This document shows positions 16,220 to 23,771 of a stretch of 39,019 bases of DNA, in pieces. Source of the DNA: Prevotellaceae bacterium. Lineage in GTDB: Bacteria > Bacteroidota > Bacteroidia > Bacteroidales > UBA932. How positions within the stretch are numbered: position 1 is the stretch's first letter; every line of letters starts with the position of its first letter. Both the position numbers and the translations under genes were made by a program. The notes beneath the pieces were generated by a model. It saw nothing but the letters and a program-made list of their open reading frames with translations. It had not been told where the DNA came from and searched no databases. The DNA lies in assembly GCA_031280885.1 (NCBI GenBank), contig JAITGD010000113.1, positions 1 to 39,019 on the forward strand, written 5' to 3'.

Positions 16220-17140
16220 TTACTTTATAAAGACTGTATCTGTTTTCATATCATATTCAAATAAAAGTCCTTCTACCATCACTTTCAGGATGCTTATCGG
16301 CGTATCGTCCAAGCTGAAAGTGCCGGTGATTCTTCTCTTGTCGGTAAGCATAGAGCCTTCGACGACAAATTTTATTCCGAAAGCCCGTTCCATCCGCTTG
16401 AACGCTTCCTCGACGGTGCTTTGCCTGAACAGCAGTTTGCCGTCCTTCCATGCGATATACTGTTCGCAGTTTACTTCGTTGATTACAGCGCTTTGGTTCT
16501 CCATATCAAAAGATAATTGCTGACCTGCGCGAAGTGTCGGCCCTTGAATGTCCGATTGATTTTTGTTGAATTTCACCGAGCCTTCCACCAGAGTAGTTAC
16601 TATTTCCTGCTCGTCGGGATACGCTCTGAGATTGAATTTTGTGCCAAGTACCCGCACGCTGCTCCGGCAAACATTAACTGTGAATGGACGCTCGGCGTCG
16701 TGCCGCACTTCAAAATACGCTTCTCCGATGAGTGTGATTTCGCGGGTTTTGCTTCCGAAATCATCCGTATAACTCAGTTGGCTGCCGACATTCAGCCATA
16801 CCGAACTTCCATCGGGCAAGGTAAACTGCTGACGTCCATTCGAGGCTACAAGTTCGTGAGTCGCCGTTGTTTTGCTTTCCGTCTGATGCCGAATATTCCT
16901 ATAACTCACCGTCAGCAGCAGAGCCAGAGTAGCCGCCACAGCAGCGTATTTCCACAAGAGCAAGCGCGGTTTTTTCTTTTCCGACGATTGCTGAATCCTT
17001 TCCCAGAGGCGACGAAATGAGTTTTCGGCGGAATATTTCGCCGAAGGGCCTTTGGTGCGGTATCTTATTCTGTCCAAAAGTTCTGACTCCTCTGTCGAAG
17101 CCTTGTTGTCTTCAAATTTTTTATCCTTAACGTCGTTCAT
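16220..17140 (-). CDS. FecR family anti-sigma factor
   Basis: This 306-residue inner-membrane protein has a short cytoplasmic N-terminal region (1-about 63), one transmembrane segment (WKYAAVAATLALLLTVSY, about 64-81) and a periplasmic FecR domain. The FecR domain contains RQQFTLPDGSSVWLNVGSQLSY, REITLIGEAYFEVRHDAERPF and VRVLGTKFNLRAY, and a DUF4974 domain follows (RITGTFSLDDTPISILKVMV). FecR holds an ECF sigma factor inactive until SusC, through its STN domain, reports substrate. In the usual arrangement a sigma gene lies directly upstream, but here the upstream neighbour is the divergent DUF4491 gene 100 bp away. Either the sigma factor is encoded elsewhere or the module is incomplete. Confidence 0.94.
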   Translation of the reverse strand: MNDVKDKKFEDNKASTEESELLDRIRYRTKGPSAKYSAENSFRRLWERIQQSSEKKKPRLLLWKYAAVAATLALLLTVSYRNIRHQTESKTTATHELVASNGRQQFTLPDGSSVWLNVGSQLSYTDDFGSKTREITLIGEAYFEVRHDAERPFTVNVCRSSVRVLGTKFNLRAYPDEQEIVTTLVEGSVKFNKNQSDIQGPTLRAGQQLSFDMENQSAVINEVNCEQYIAWKDGKLLFRQSTVEEAFKRMERAFGIKFVVEGSMLTDKRRITGTFSLDDTPISILKVMVEGLLFEYDMKTDTVFIK

Positions 17141-17209
17141 AAAATCACGTCTATATCTATAAAGACCGACAAAAATGAAAAATCACCTAAAAAGGGTTCA
17201 AAAAAAGTG

Positions 17210-17217
17210 TAACTTTG
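17210..17217 (+). promoter_or_regulatory. Bacteroides-type -7 promoter element for DUF4491 and the sulfatase
   Basis: TAACTTTG followed by CAC matches the TAnnTTTG consensus exactly, 23 bp before the DUF4491 ATG. It lies in the divergent intergenic region with fecR. No good -33 TTTG is visible at the right distance. Confidence 0.55.
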
Positions 17218-17240
17218 CACGAGTTTATTAACACGAAATA

Positions 17241-17555
17241 ATGACAGATTTTATAGACGATTACAATTTAAACGGCTTACTGATTGGAGTATTGACTTTC
17301 CTGATTATCGGATTATTTCATCCTCTGGTAATAAAGGCTGAGTATCATTTAGGTGTAAAATCGTGGTGGATTTTTCTCTGTTTTGGTCTTATCAGCGTCT
17401 TTGCTTCGGTGTTAGTTAGGAATTTGCTGGCGTCCATACTGTTGGGCGTTGTAGCTTTTTCTTCGTTTTGGAGTATTCTTGAAGTTTTTCAGCAGGAAAA
17501 AAGAGTGAAAAAAGGTTGGTTTCCAAAGAATCCAAAGAAACATAAACGTCAATAA
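17241..17555 (+). CDS. DUF4491 family small membrane protein
   Basis: This 104-residue protein has three hydrophobic segments (about 10-30, 41-60, 64-80) and a basic tail. The phrases LTFLIIGLFHPLVIKAEYHLG, ILLGVVAFSSFWSILEVFQQEKRVKKGWFPKNPK and the overall size fit DUF4491, a conserved Bacteroidetes membrane family of unknown function. It has its own TAnnTTTG promoter and is followed by the sulfatase gene after 17 bp, so the two are likely co-transcribed. Nothing in the sequence points to an enzymatic role. Confidence 0.82.
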   Translation: MTDFIDDYNLNGLLIGVLTFLIIGLFHPLVIKAEYHLGVKSWWIFLCFGLISVFASVLVRNLLASILLGVVAFSSFWSILEVFQQEKRVKKGWFPKNPKKHKRQ

Positions 17556-17572
17556 AACAAAAGAATAAAGAG

Positions 17573-19021
17573 ATGAACATACAAAAAATTTTCACAACAG
17601 CGCTTTGTGGCACATCCACTTGTTTGTGCTTCGGACAAGATGCGCAATCGACTGAGCGGCCGAATATTATCTACATCATGGCCGACGATCTGGGATATGG
17701 CGATTTGGGCTGTTACGGTCAATCATTGATCAAAACCCCCAATATCGACCGTCTATCGAGTGAAGGCATGAGATTTACACAGTTTTATGCCGGATGTACG
17801 GTAAGCGCTCCGTCCCGCTCGTCGCTGGTTACAGGTTTGCACACAGGACACACGCCGATTCGCGGGAACAAAGATTTTCAAGGAGGCGACTATCCTCAGC
17901 CGGAAAATACCTATACCATAGGCAAAATGCTGCAAGCCGGCGGATATGCTACCGGATGTTTCGGCAAATGGGGACTGGGAGCGCCTCATACCGAAGGAGC
18001 GCCTCATAAACAAGGCTTTGACCGTTTCTTTGGATACAACAGTCAGGGGCTGGCACACCATTATTATCCTTATTATCTGTGGAATAATCAGGATACGCTT
18101 TGCTTGTCGGAAAACAAAGGCTTCAAAAAAGGCGTTTACGCGCCGGACACGATTCAGGCCGAAGCCATTCGCTTTATTCGCAACCATAAAGATCGACCGT
18201 TTTTTGCTTACCTCACTTACGTCATTCCTCACGCCGAGCTGGTTAATCCCGACGACAGCCTTGCCGCTATGTACAAGGGAAAGTTTCCGGAAACGCCTTA
18301 CAAAGGAGTGGACGATGGCGACATGTATCGAAAAGGCCCGTATGAAAGTTCACAACAGCCGAAAGCCGATTTTGCCGCCATGGTTGCCCGTCTGGACGCC
18401 TATGTGGGCGATATTTACAAGCTGTTGAAAGAGTTGAAATTAGACAAAAATACGATCATCGTCTTCACCAGCGACAACGGCCCGCATGTGGAAGGCGGCG
18501 CCGATCCGCATTTCTTTAAGAGTTACGGAGCTTTGCGCGGCGTGAAACGCGATCTCTACGAAGGCGGAATCCGCGTGCCTTTCGTTGTATGGTATCCGAA
18601 AAATGTAAAAGCCGGAACGGAAAGTCATCATGTAGCCACATTCTGGGACGTGATGCCAACTTTGGCAGCGCTGACCGGCACACAAGCGGCCGAAAATACC
18701 GACGGAATATCCTTCCTCCCTACGCTGACCGGACAGGGTAATCAAGTGCAACACAAATATTTGTACTGGGAATTTCACGAGCAAGGCGGGAAAGCGGCTG
18801 TAAGAAAAGGCGATTGGAAAGCCATTCTGTTCGACGCCGGCAATGCGGAAAAAAGACGTATGGAACTCTACGAGCTTTCAAACGACCTGCACGAAGACCA
18901 TAATGTAGCGCAACAGCATCCACAAATTGCTGCCGAAATGCTGCAATTAATGAAAGAAGCGCATGTCGATTCCGAAGCTTTTCCGTTCATAAAGACCTCA
19001 TTATTTGAACTTGGGAAATAA
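17573..19021 (+). CDS. Serine-type family S1 sulfatase, secreted
   Basis: This 482-residue sulfatase has a signal peptide (about 1-22) and the alkaline-phosphatase-like fold. Metal ligands are in MADDLGYGD (D38, D39). The active-site motif is S78-A-P-S-R82 within CTVSAPSRSSLVTG, so the formylglycine precursor is Ser, not Cys, and needs an anaerobic radical-SAM maturase (anSME type), which is not in this window. FTSDNGPH supplies the late Asp/Asn ligands, and HTGHTPIRGN and GKWGLG are typical of S1 subfamilies active on sulfated carbohydrates. It probably removes sulfate from glycans in the periplasm. It starts the plus-strand side opposite the fecR/SusCD locus, so it may serve the same substrate. 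The sulfated sugar and position cannot be told. Confidence 0.94.
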   Translation: MNIQKIFTTALCGTSTCLCFGQDAQSTERPNIIYIMADDLGYGDLGCYGQSLIKTPNIDRLSSEGMRFTQFYAGCTVSAPSRSSLVTGLHTGHTPIRGNKDFQGGDYPQPENTYTIGKMLQAGGYATGCFGKWGLGAPHTEGAPHKQGFDRFFGYNSQGLAHHYYPYYLWNNQDTLCLSENKGFKKGVYAPDTIQAEAIRFIRNHKDRPFFAYLTYVIPHAELVNPDDSLAAMYKGKFPETPYKGVDDGDMYRKGPYESSQQPKADFAAMVARLDAYVGDIYKLLKELKLDKNTIIVFTSDNGPHVEGGADPHFFKSYGALRGVKRDLYEGGIRVPFVVWYPKNVKAGTESHHVATFWDVMPTLAALTGTQAAENTDGISFLPTLTGQGNQVQHKYLYWEFHEQGGKAAVRKGDWKAILFDAGNAEKRRMELYELSNDLHEDHNVAQQHPQIAAEMLQLMKEAHVDSEAFPFIKTSLFELGK

Positions 19022-19072
19022 ATATATCGCAGAACATCAATTCAATATTTATTTGAATTTTGATTCGGATGT

Positions 19073-19100
19073 TTTGTGAACGATATTTTTTGTACTTTTG
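19073..19100 (+). promoter_or_regulatory. Bacteroides-type promoter for the DUF177-rpmF-plsX-fabH operon
   Basis: TTTG at 19073-19076 (-33) and TACTTTTG at 19093-19100 (-7, TAnnTTTG) are spaced 16 bp apart, the most complete promoter in the window. Transcription would start near 19106, about 14 nt before the DUF177 ATG at 19120. Confidence 0.65.
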
Positions 19101-19119
19101 CACGCCGATTTTAAATGGG

Positions 19120-19635
19120 ATGGACGAGCGTCGAAATCATATATTGTTGCCTGTCGGCGACTTGGAAAACGGGAAACATGAGTTTGATTTCCGCTTGGAA
19201 TCGGATTTTTTCGCTCAGATAGACGATTATGAGGTTCACGGCGGAGATGTTTCGGTTGAAATCGACCTTGAAAAATCGGACGGTTATTTGAATGTAGAAA
19301 TCCGTTTCGACGGCAATTTGAAAGTCGATTGCGACCGCTGTTTAGAGGAAATGTCAGTTGAAATTGAGGGAGAAGACTCGCTGACGGTACGTTTTGTCGA
19401 AGCTCATCCCGAAGACGACAACGAAGATGTAATGTATCTGAAATCGGGCGAAGATACGCTCGATCTCACCGATTACATCTACGAAGGAATATATCTGGCT
19501 TTGCCGATGCGACGCATACATCCCGACGAAACGGGAAGCAATGCCTGTAATCCGGAGATGTTGAAATATTTAAGCTCCGAAAAACAGGAAAGCGTTTCGC
19601 CTTTCGACATATTAAAGAGATACAAAATAAAATAA
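19120..19635 (+). CDS. DUF177 (YceD family) protein
   Basis: The protein has 171 residues from the ATG at 19120. An earlier in-frame ATG at 19060 lies upstream of the promoter and would add 20 hydrophobic residues, so I reject it. The DUF177 core is visible in LEKSDGYLNVEIRFDGNLKVDCDRCLEEM (two Cys in CDRC) and in DLTDYIYEGIYLALPMRRIHP. In plants and bacteria the family is linked to 23S rRNA maturation, and its gene lies next to rpmF across many phyla, as here (27 bp gap). It is highly acidic, as is usual. It probably acts in ribosome assembly in the cytoplasm. Confidence 0.9.
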   Translation: MDERRNHILLPVGDLENGKHEFDFRLESDFFAQIDDYEVHGGDVSVEIDLEKSDGYLNVEIRFDGNLKVDCDRCLEEMSVEIEGEDSLTVRFVEAHPEDDNEDVMYLKSGEDTLDLTDYIYEGIYLALPMRRIHPDETGSNACNPEMLKYLSSEKQESVSPFDILKRYKIK

Positions 19636-19662
19636 ATTATTAATTTTTAACATAATATAACA

Positions 19663-19851
19663 ATGGCACATCCTAAACACAGGATTTCGAGACAGAGAAA
19701 AAACAAGCGCAGGACGCATCACAAGGCTGAAGTTCCTACGCTTTCGACTTGTTCAAACTGTGGTTCAGCAGTTCTTTATCACAGAGTTTGTCCCGAATGT
19801 GGATATTATCGCGGACGTTTGATTATCGACAACCAGACAGTCGAGGCCTAA
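19663..19851 (+). CDS. rpmF: 50S ribosomal protein L32
   Basis: This 62-residue protein starts MAHPKHRISRQRKNKRRTHH, the standard L32 N-terminus, and has the zinc-ribbon pairs CSNC (about 30-33) and CPEC (about 43-46). It is part of the large ribosomal subunit. It lies between DUF177 and plsX, the widely conserved arrangement that couples ribosome and fatty-acid synthesis genes. Confidence 0.98.
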   Translation: MAHPKHRISRQRKNKRRTHHKAEVPTLSTCSNCGSAVLYHRVCPECGYYRGRLIIDNQTVEA

Positions 19852-19945
19852 CAGCCGATTCCAAGCGAACAAGTTGAGCGTAAACGAAATACCGCTCGAC
19901 CTTTTGCAATTTTGTTTCAGGTTTAACAAACAATAAAGGAATCGA

Positions 19946-20899
19946 ATGAAAATAGGACTTGACACAATGGGCGGAGATTTCGCCCCTGAGAACGAGGTTC
20001 TTGGAGCTATCGAAGCATTTTCGCTTCTCAAAAACGATTCTCGGATAGTTCTGTTCGGCGATAAAACCAGAATAGAAGAAGTGTGCGAAAAAGTCGGTTT
20101 CGACCCCGCAAACTTTGAAATAGTGCATACTACCGAAATTATTGGTATGCACGACAATCCGGCTAAAGCCTTCGTACAAAAACCCGATTCCAGCATGGCG
20201 ATGGGTTTCAGAGCGCTTGCCTCGCGTCAAATCGACGGATTCGCAAGCCCTGGCAACACCGGCGCAATGATGGTGGGGGTGATGTACACCGTCAAACCAA
20301 TCGAAGGAATTGCTCGTCCGTGTATATCAAGCACATATCCCTTAGTAAATGGTAAAACGGGACTTCTGTTAGACGTGGGTCTCAATGCCGACTGCAAGCC
20401 CGAAAACTTGTATCAAAATGCAATGCTCGGAGCGCTGTACGCAAAATGGGCTATGGGGCTGGAAAATCCGCGAGTAGGGCTGATGAACATCGGCGAAGAA
20501 GCCGCAAAGGGAAATCTGCTTGTAAAAGCAGCCTACGATTTGATGAAAGATTCTAAGGATTTTACCTTTGCAGGAAATATCGAAGGATACGACTTTATGA
20601 CCGGCAAAAAAGCTGATGTAGTTGTATGCGATGGATTTGTGGGAAATATAATACTGAAACTCGCCGAAAGTTTCTATCGCATTGCAGGAAGTTTGGGCAT
20701 AGACAAAGAGTTCTTCAACAGGCTCAACTACGAAACCTACGGAGGCACTCCCGTTCTGGGAGTCAACGCTCCGGTGATAATCGGTCATGGAGGTTCGTCG
20801 CCCAAAGCCATCAAAAACATGGTATTGCTCACCGAAAATGTCATCAATGCACAATTAGTGAAGCGAGTGAAGGACGCCCTGTCAGAAAATAATTATTAA
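19946..20899 (+). CDS. plsX: Phosphate acyltransferase PlsX
   Basis: PlsX makes acyl-phosphate from acyl-ACP and phosphate for phospholipid synthesis at the inner face of the membrane. The 317-residue protein begins MKIGLDTMGGDFAPENEVLGA, the family signature. It contains SSMAMGFRALASRQIDGFASPGNTGAMM, LLLDVGLNADCKPENLYQNA, VGLMNIGEEAAKGN, VVCDGFVGNIILK and the C-terminal GHGGSSPKAIKNM. Its length is normal. It lies between rpmF (94-bp gap) and fabH (17-bp gap), as in most bacteria. Confidence 0.98.
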   Translation: MKIGLDTMGGDFAPENEVLGAIEAFSLLKNDSRIVLFGDKTRIEEVCEKVGFDPANFEIVHTTEIIGMHDNPAKAFVQKPDSSMAMGFRALASRQIDGFASPGNTGAMMVGVMYTVKPIEGIARPCISSTYPLVNGKTGLLLDVGLNADCKPENLYQNAMLGALYAKWAMGLENPRVGLMNIGEEAAKGNLLVKAAYDLMKDSKDFTFAGNIEGYDFMTGKKADVVVCDGFVGNIILKLAESFYRIAGSLGIDKEFFNRLNYETYGGTPVLGVNAPVIIGHGGSSPKAIKNMVLLTENVINAQLVKRVKDALSENNY

Positions 20900-20916
20900 C
20901 GAAGACATCTTATTTG

Positions 20917-21936
20917 ATGAATAAAAAAGTAAAAGCCGCCATTACAGGAGTTGCTGGATATGTACCCGACTATGTGCTTACAAATGAAGAACTAAGCCAA
21001 ATGGTCGATACTACCGACGAATGGATTATGACCCGAATCGGAATACGTGAACGACGTATTCTGAAAGAAGAAGGTAAAGCAACTTCGGATATGGCGGCCA
21101 AGGCTGTGAAAAGATTGCTCAAAAAAACCGGTACCCGAGCCGAAGAAATCGATATGCTCGTGTGGTGCGGAGTAACCGGCGATATGCTCTTTCCCGCAAC
21201 CTCAAATGTGATAGCCGACAAAGCGGGCGCCGTAAATGCCTTTGGATTAGACATAAACGCAGGCTGTTCGAGTTTTCTGTTTTCGCTGATAACTGTGTCG
21301 CAATATATCGAAAACGGACGATGCAAGAAAATAGTCCTCGTCGGTGCGGAAAAAATGTCGGCTATAACCGATTATACCGACCGCTCTACCTGCCCGCTTT
21401 TTGGCGACGGAGCAGCAGCTGTTCTGATAGAGCCGGTAAATGAAGAACTTGGCATAATCGACTCCATACTTAGAACCGACGGTTCGGGACGTAAACATCT
21501 GTACCAAGCCGCCGGAGGCTCGCTCCGCCCTCCGACTATGGAAACGGTGCTTCGCCGTCAGCATTACATCTATCAGGAAGGACAGGCGGTGTTCAAAGCC
21601 GCAGTCTCGAAAATGGCCGATACTTCCATGGAAATCATGGAACGTAACGGACTTACTTCTGATACAGTCGATTGGTTAGTGCCGCATCAGGCCAATATGC
21701 GTATCATCGACGCCACGGGTAATAGAATGGGGCTGCCGCGCGAAAAAGTTATGGTAAACATCGATAAATACGGAAATACCTCAGCAGCAACTATTCCGCT
21801 GTGTCTGTGGGATTGGGAATCGAAATTGAAAAAAGGCGACAATATCGTCATAGCAACCTTTGGAGCAGGATTTTCCTGGGGAGCCATCTACCTGAAATGG
21901 GCTTACACCGGAGTGCGCGACGAGAGTAAAAAATAA
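20917..21936 (+). CDS. fabH: 3-oxoacyl-ACP synthase III
   Basis: FabH starts fatty-acid synthesis by condensing acetyl-CoA with malonyl-ACP. The 339-residue enzyme (from the ATG at 20917; a TTG one codon upstream is less likely) has the full catalytic triad: Cys117 in NAGCSSFLF, His257 in VPHQANMRIID and Asn287 in KYGNTSAATIP. The N-terminal GVAGYVPDYVLTNEEL and DEWIMTRIGIRERR are characteristic. It ends the DUF177-rpmF-plsX-fabH run and is followed by tRNA-Arg. In Bacteroides the GTPase genes era and der often follow fabH; they are absent here. Confidence 0.98.
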   Translation: MNKKVKAAITGVAGYVPDYVLTNEELSQMVDTTDEWIMTRIGIRERRILKEEGKATSDMAAKAVKRLLKKTGTRAEEIDMLVWCGVTGDMLFPATSNVIADKAGAVNAFGLDINAGCSSFLFSLITVSQYIENGRCKKIVLVGAEKMSAITDYTDRSTCPLFGDGAAAVLIEPVNEELGIIDSILRTDGSGRKHLYQAAGGSLRPPTMETVLRRQHYIYQEGQAVFKAAVSKMADTSMEIMERNGLTSDTVDWLVPHQANMRIIDATGNRMGLPREKVMVNIDKYGNTSAATIPLCLWDWESKLKKGDNIVIATFGAGFSWGAIYLKWAYTGVRDESKK

Positions 21937-21974
21937 ATCCCGCGAGGCAAACAAAACACTCGCAACAGGGAAAT

Positions 21975-22046
21975 GGCCCCATAGTTCAAGGGATAGAACG
22001 GAAGTTTCCTAAACTTTAAATGCAGGTTCGAGTCCTGCTGGGGCTA
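21975..22046 (+). tRNA. tRNA-Arg (anticodon CCT)
   Basis: A complete cloverleaf can be drawn. The acceptor is GGCCCCA / TGGGGCT (first pair G-U), the D stem GTTC/GAAC, and the anticodon stem GAAGT/ACTTT with loop TTCCTAA, giving anticodon CCT. The T stem is GCAGG/CCTGC with loop TTCGAGT and the discriminator is A at 22046. CCA is not encoded, as the following bases read CATTTTTTT. The T-run directly after the gene could serve as a terminator. It decodes AGG. Confidence 0.93.
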
Positions 22047-22122
22047 CATTTTTTTATTGCAGATTTTTAGCTTGACGGCAGATGATTTGCATTGTCTATC
22101 AATGATTTTAGACAATCTCAAC

Positions 22123-22162
22123 GTCCAAAAGTCTAACAGTCTAACAGTCCAAAAGTCCAAAA
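22123..22162 (-). repeat. Five 8-bp units (GTCTAACA/GTCCAAAA) upstream of nqrA
   Basis: Exactly five octamers of the form GTCYAAMA cover 40 bp. Read on the minus strand they match the GGACGGTT/AGACGGTT octamers that lie between nqrA and nqrB, so nqrA is flanked by related arrays in opposite orientation. The rest of the 376-bp stretch 21937-22312 holds tRNA-Arg, promoter boxes and no gene. Confidence 0.75.
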
Positions 22163-22199
22163 ACATATCTTTTTTTAGTTCATGCAAACAATAAATCAT

Positions 22200-22207
22200 T
22201 ATCTTTG
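22200..22207 (+). promoter_or_regulatory. Probable nqr operon promoter (-7 element)
   Basis: TATCTTTG fits TAnnTTTG, with TTTTTTTAG 20-30 bp upstream as a weak -33. It would give a leader of about 100 nt before the nqrA ATG at 22313. A rival TACATTTG lies much closer to the start codon. Confidence 0.5.
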
Positions 22208-22299
22208 TGCCGTGATTCCAAAACGTCAGTTATTTTGCGGACGGTTGAATTGTTGCCGATTTTGACTAACGAAAGGAAAACGAACGTTAAAAAAACCTT

Positions 22300-22307
22300 T
22301 ACATTTG
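22300..22307 (+). promoter_or_regulatory. Second TAnnTTTG element directly before the nqrA start
   Basis: TACATTTG followed by CAT is an exact -7 match that ends 5 bp before the nqrA ATG. If used, the mRNA would begin at or next to the start codon, that is, leaderless. No -33 element is apparent, so it may be chance. Confidence 0.25.
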
Positions 22308-22312
22308 CATAT

Positions 22313-23668
22313 ATGTCAAGAGTATTAAAATTTCGCAAAGGTCTTAACATCGAGTTAAAAGGAGCAGCCGAAAAAGTGCTGGTCAAGATTCCACACGCCG
22401 AGAGCTACGCCGTTAATCCGGCCGATTTCAAAGGTTTAACTCCGCGTCTCTGCGTCAAGCAGGGCGACAAAGTCAAGGCAGGCTCTCCGGTGTTTTTCGA
22501 CAAGTATGCGCCGGAAGTCGCATACGTTTCGCCGGTTGCCGGAACGGTATCGGCCATTAATCGCGGCGAACGCCGCAAACTGCTACAAGTGGTAATAAGT
22601 CCCGACACAGAGCAAACGGCGGAAACATACTCCATTACGCCCGAAATTACAGCAAGTCGAGACAAAATTATCGACCTGATGCTCAAGGCCGGATATTGGC
22701 CCTTCGTCAAGCAACGGCCTTATGGAATAGTTGCTAATCCGAAGGATAAACCTAAGGCAATCTTCGTGTCGGGCTTCGACACTGCGCCACTTACTCTCGA
22801 TATGGATTTTATCCTTTCGGGACAAATTGAAAACTTTCAGAAAGGTATCAACATCCTGGGGAAATTAACTGAGGGTAAGGTACATCTGGGCTTGAGCAAT
22901 GCTGATACAGGCTCGAAACTTCCGAAAATCACAGGAGCCGAAATCACCTTCTACGCCGGAAAACATCCGGCAGGAAACGTAGGCATACACATCCATCACA
23001 TCTCCCCAATTTCCAAAGGAGAAATAGTGTGGACTATTGACCCTCAACACGTTGCTATGCTTGGACATTTCTTTGCCACAGGTATTTATAACGCCGAAAA
23101 AATAGTTGCACTATGCGGTTCGGAAGTAAAACGTCCTCATTATCTAAGAATACTTTCCGGAACCAGCCTCGCCTCTTTCGGCGAACAGGTGGATCAGGAT
23201 AAAAAACGCCAAGCCAGATATATCAGCGGTAACGTATTGACCGGAAGCGATGTGGGCGCAAACGGATGGCTGGGATTCTACGACAATCGAATATCGATTA
23301 TCCCCGAAGGAAATTATCACGAATTTCTGGGCTGGGCTTTGCCGCGTTTCAAAAAATTCAGCACATCGAAATCCTATTTCTCGTGGCTGACTCCCAACAG
23401 AAAATACGAGCCAGATACCAACCTCAACGGTGGCGTGCGTGCTTTCGTGGTAACAAATCAATACGAAAAAGTGCTGCCAATGGACCTGTATCCCGTATAT
23501 CTGCTGAAAGCAATCCTCGCCGGCGATATCGATAAGATGGAACAGCTTGGAATTTACGAAGTAATCGAAGAAGATCTCGCTCTTTGCGAATTTGTTTGCA
23601 CCTCGAAAATCGAAGTACAAACGCTGCTTCGACAAGGTATCGAAATGATGATAAAAGAAATGAGCTAA
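22313..23668 (+). CDS. nqrA: Na+-translocating NADH:quinone reductase subunit A
   Basis: NqrA is the peripheral quinone-binding subunit of the sodium-pumping Nqr complex. From the ATG at 22313 the protein has 451 residues and starts MSRVLKFRKGLNIELKGAAEK, the usual N-terminus; an upstream in-frame ATG at 22205 lies at the promoter and is rejected. Family features include VYPAD-like spacing replaced by NPADFKGLTPRLCVKQGDKVKAG, YVSPVAGTVSAINRGERR, RPYGIVANP, ISVSGFDTAPL-like VSGFDTAPL, GKHPAGNVGIHIHHISP, and GALPRFKKFS-like LPRFKKFSTSKSYFSW. The length is normal. It is followed by an octamer array and nqrB. Confidence 0.95.
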   Translation: MSRVLKFRKGLNIELKGAAEKVLVKIPHAESYAVNPADFKGLTPRLCVKQGDKVKAGSPVFFDKYAPEVAYVSPVAGTVSAINRGERRKLLQVVISPDTEQTAETYSITPEITASRDKIIDLMLKAGYWPFVKQRPYGIVANPKDKPKAIFVSGFDTAPLTLDMDFILSGQIENFQKGINILGKLTEGKVHLGLSNADTGSKLPKITGAEITFYAGKHPAGNVGIHIHHISPISKGEIVWTIDPQHVAMLGHFFATGIYNAEKIVALCGSEVKRPHYLRILSGTSLASFGEQVDQDKKRQARYISGNVLTGSDVGANGWLGFYDNRISIIPEGNYHEFLGWALPRFKKFSTSKSYFSWLTPNRKYEPDTNLNGGVRAFVVTNQYEKVLPMDLYPVYLLKAILAGDIDKMEQLGIYEVIEEDLALCEFVCTSKIEVQTLLRQGIEMMIKEMS

Positions 23669-23670
23669 AT

Positions 23671-23734
23671 GGACGGTTGGACTGTTGGACTGTTGGACGG
23701 TTAGACGGTTGGACGGTTAGACGGTTGGACGGTT
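23671..23734 (+). repeat. Eight 8-bp units (GGACGGTT type) between nqrA and nqrB
   Basis: Eight consecutive octamers GGACGGTT, GGACTGTT and AGACGGTT fill 64 bp, starting 2 bp after the nqrA stop codon and ending 37 bp before nqrB. The array lengthens an intra-operon gap to 103 bp. It has no hairpin strong enough to be a terminator, so nqrB may still be read from the nqrA promoter. Confidence 0.8.
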
Positions 23735-23771
23735 GGATAATCAAGTGAATTAACAAAATTATTTAAACATA

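Noticed and set aside
19060-19119. Upstream in-frame extension of the DUF177 gene
   Set aside because: It would start before the promoter boxes and adds a hydrophobic stretch not seen in the family.
22205-22312. Upstream in-frame extension of nqrA
   Set aside because: It overlaps the probable -7 box and adds 36 residues absent from NqrA homologues.
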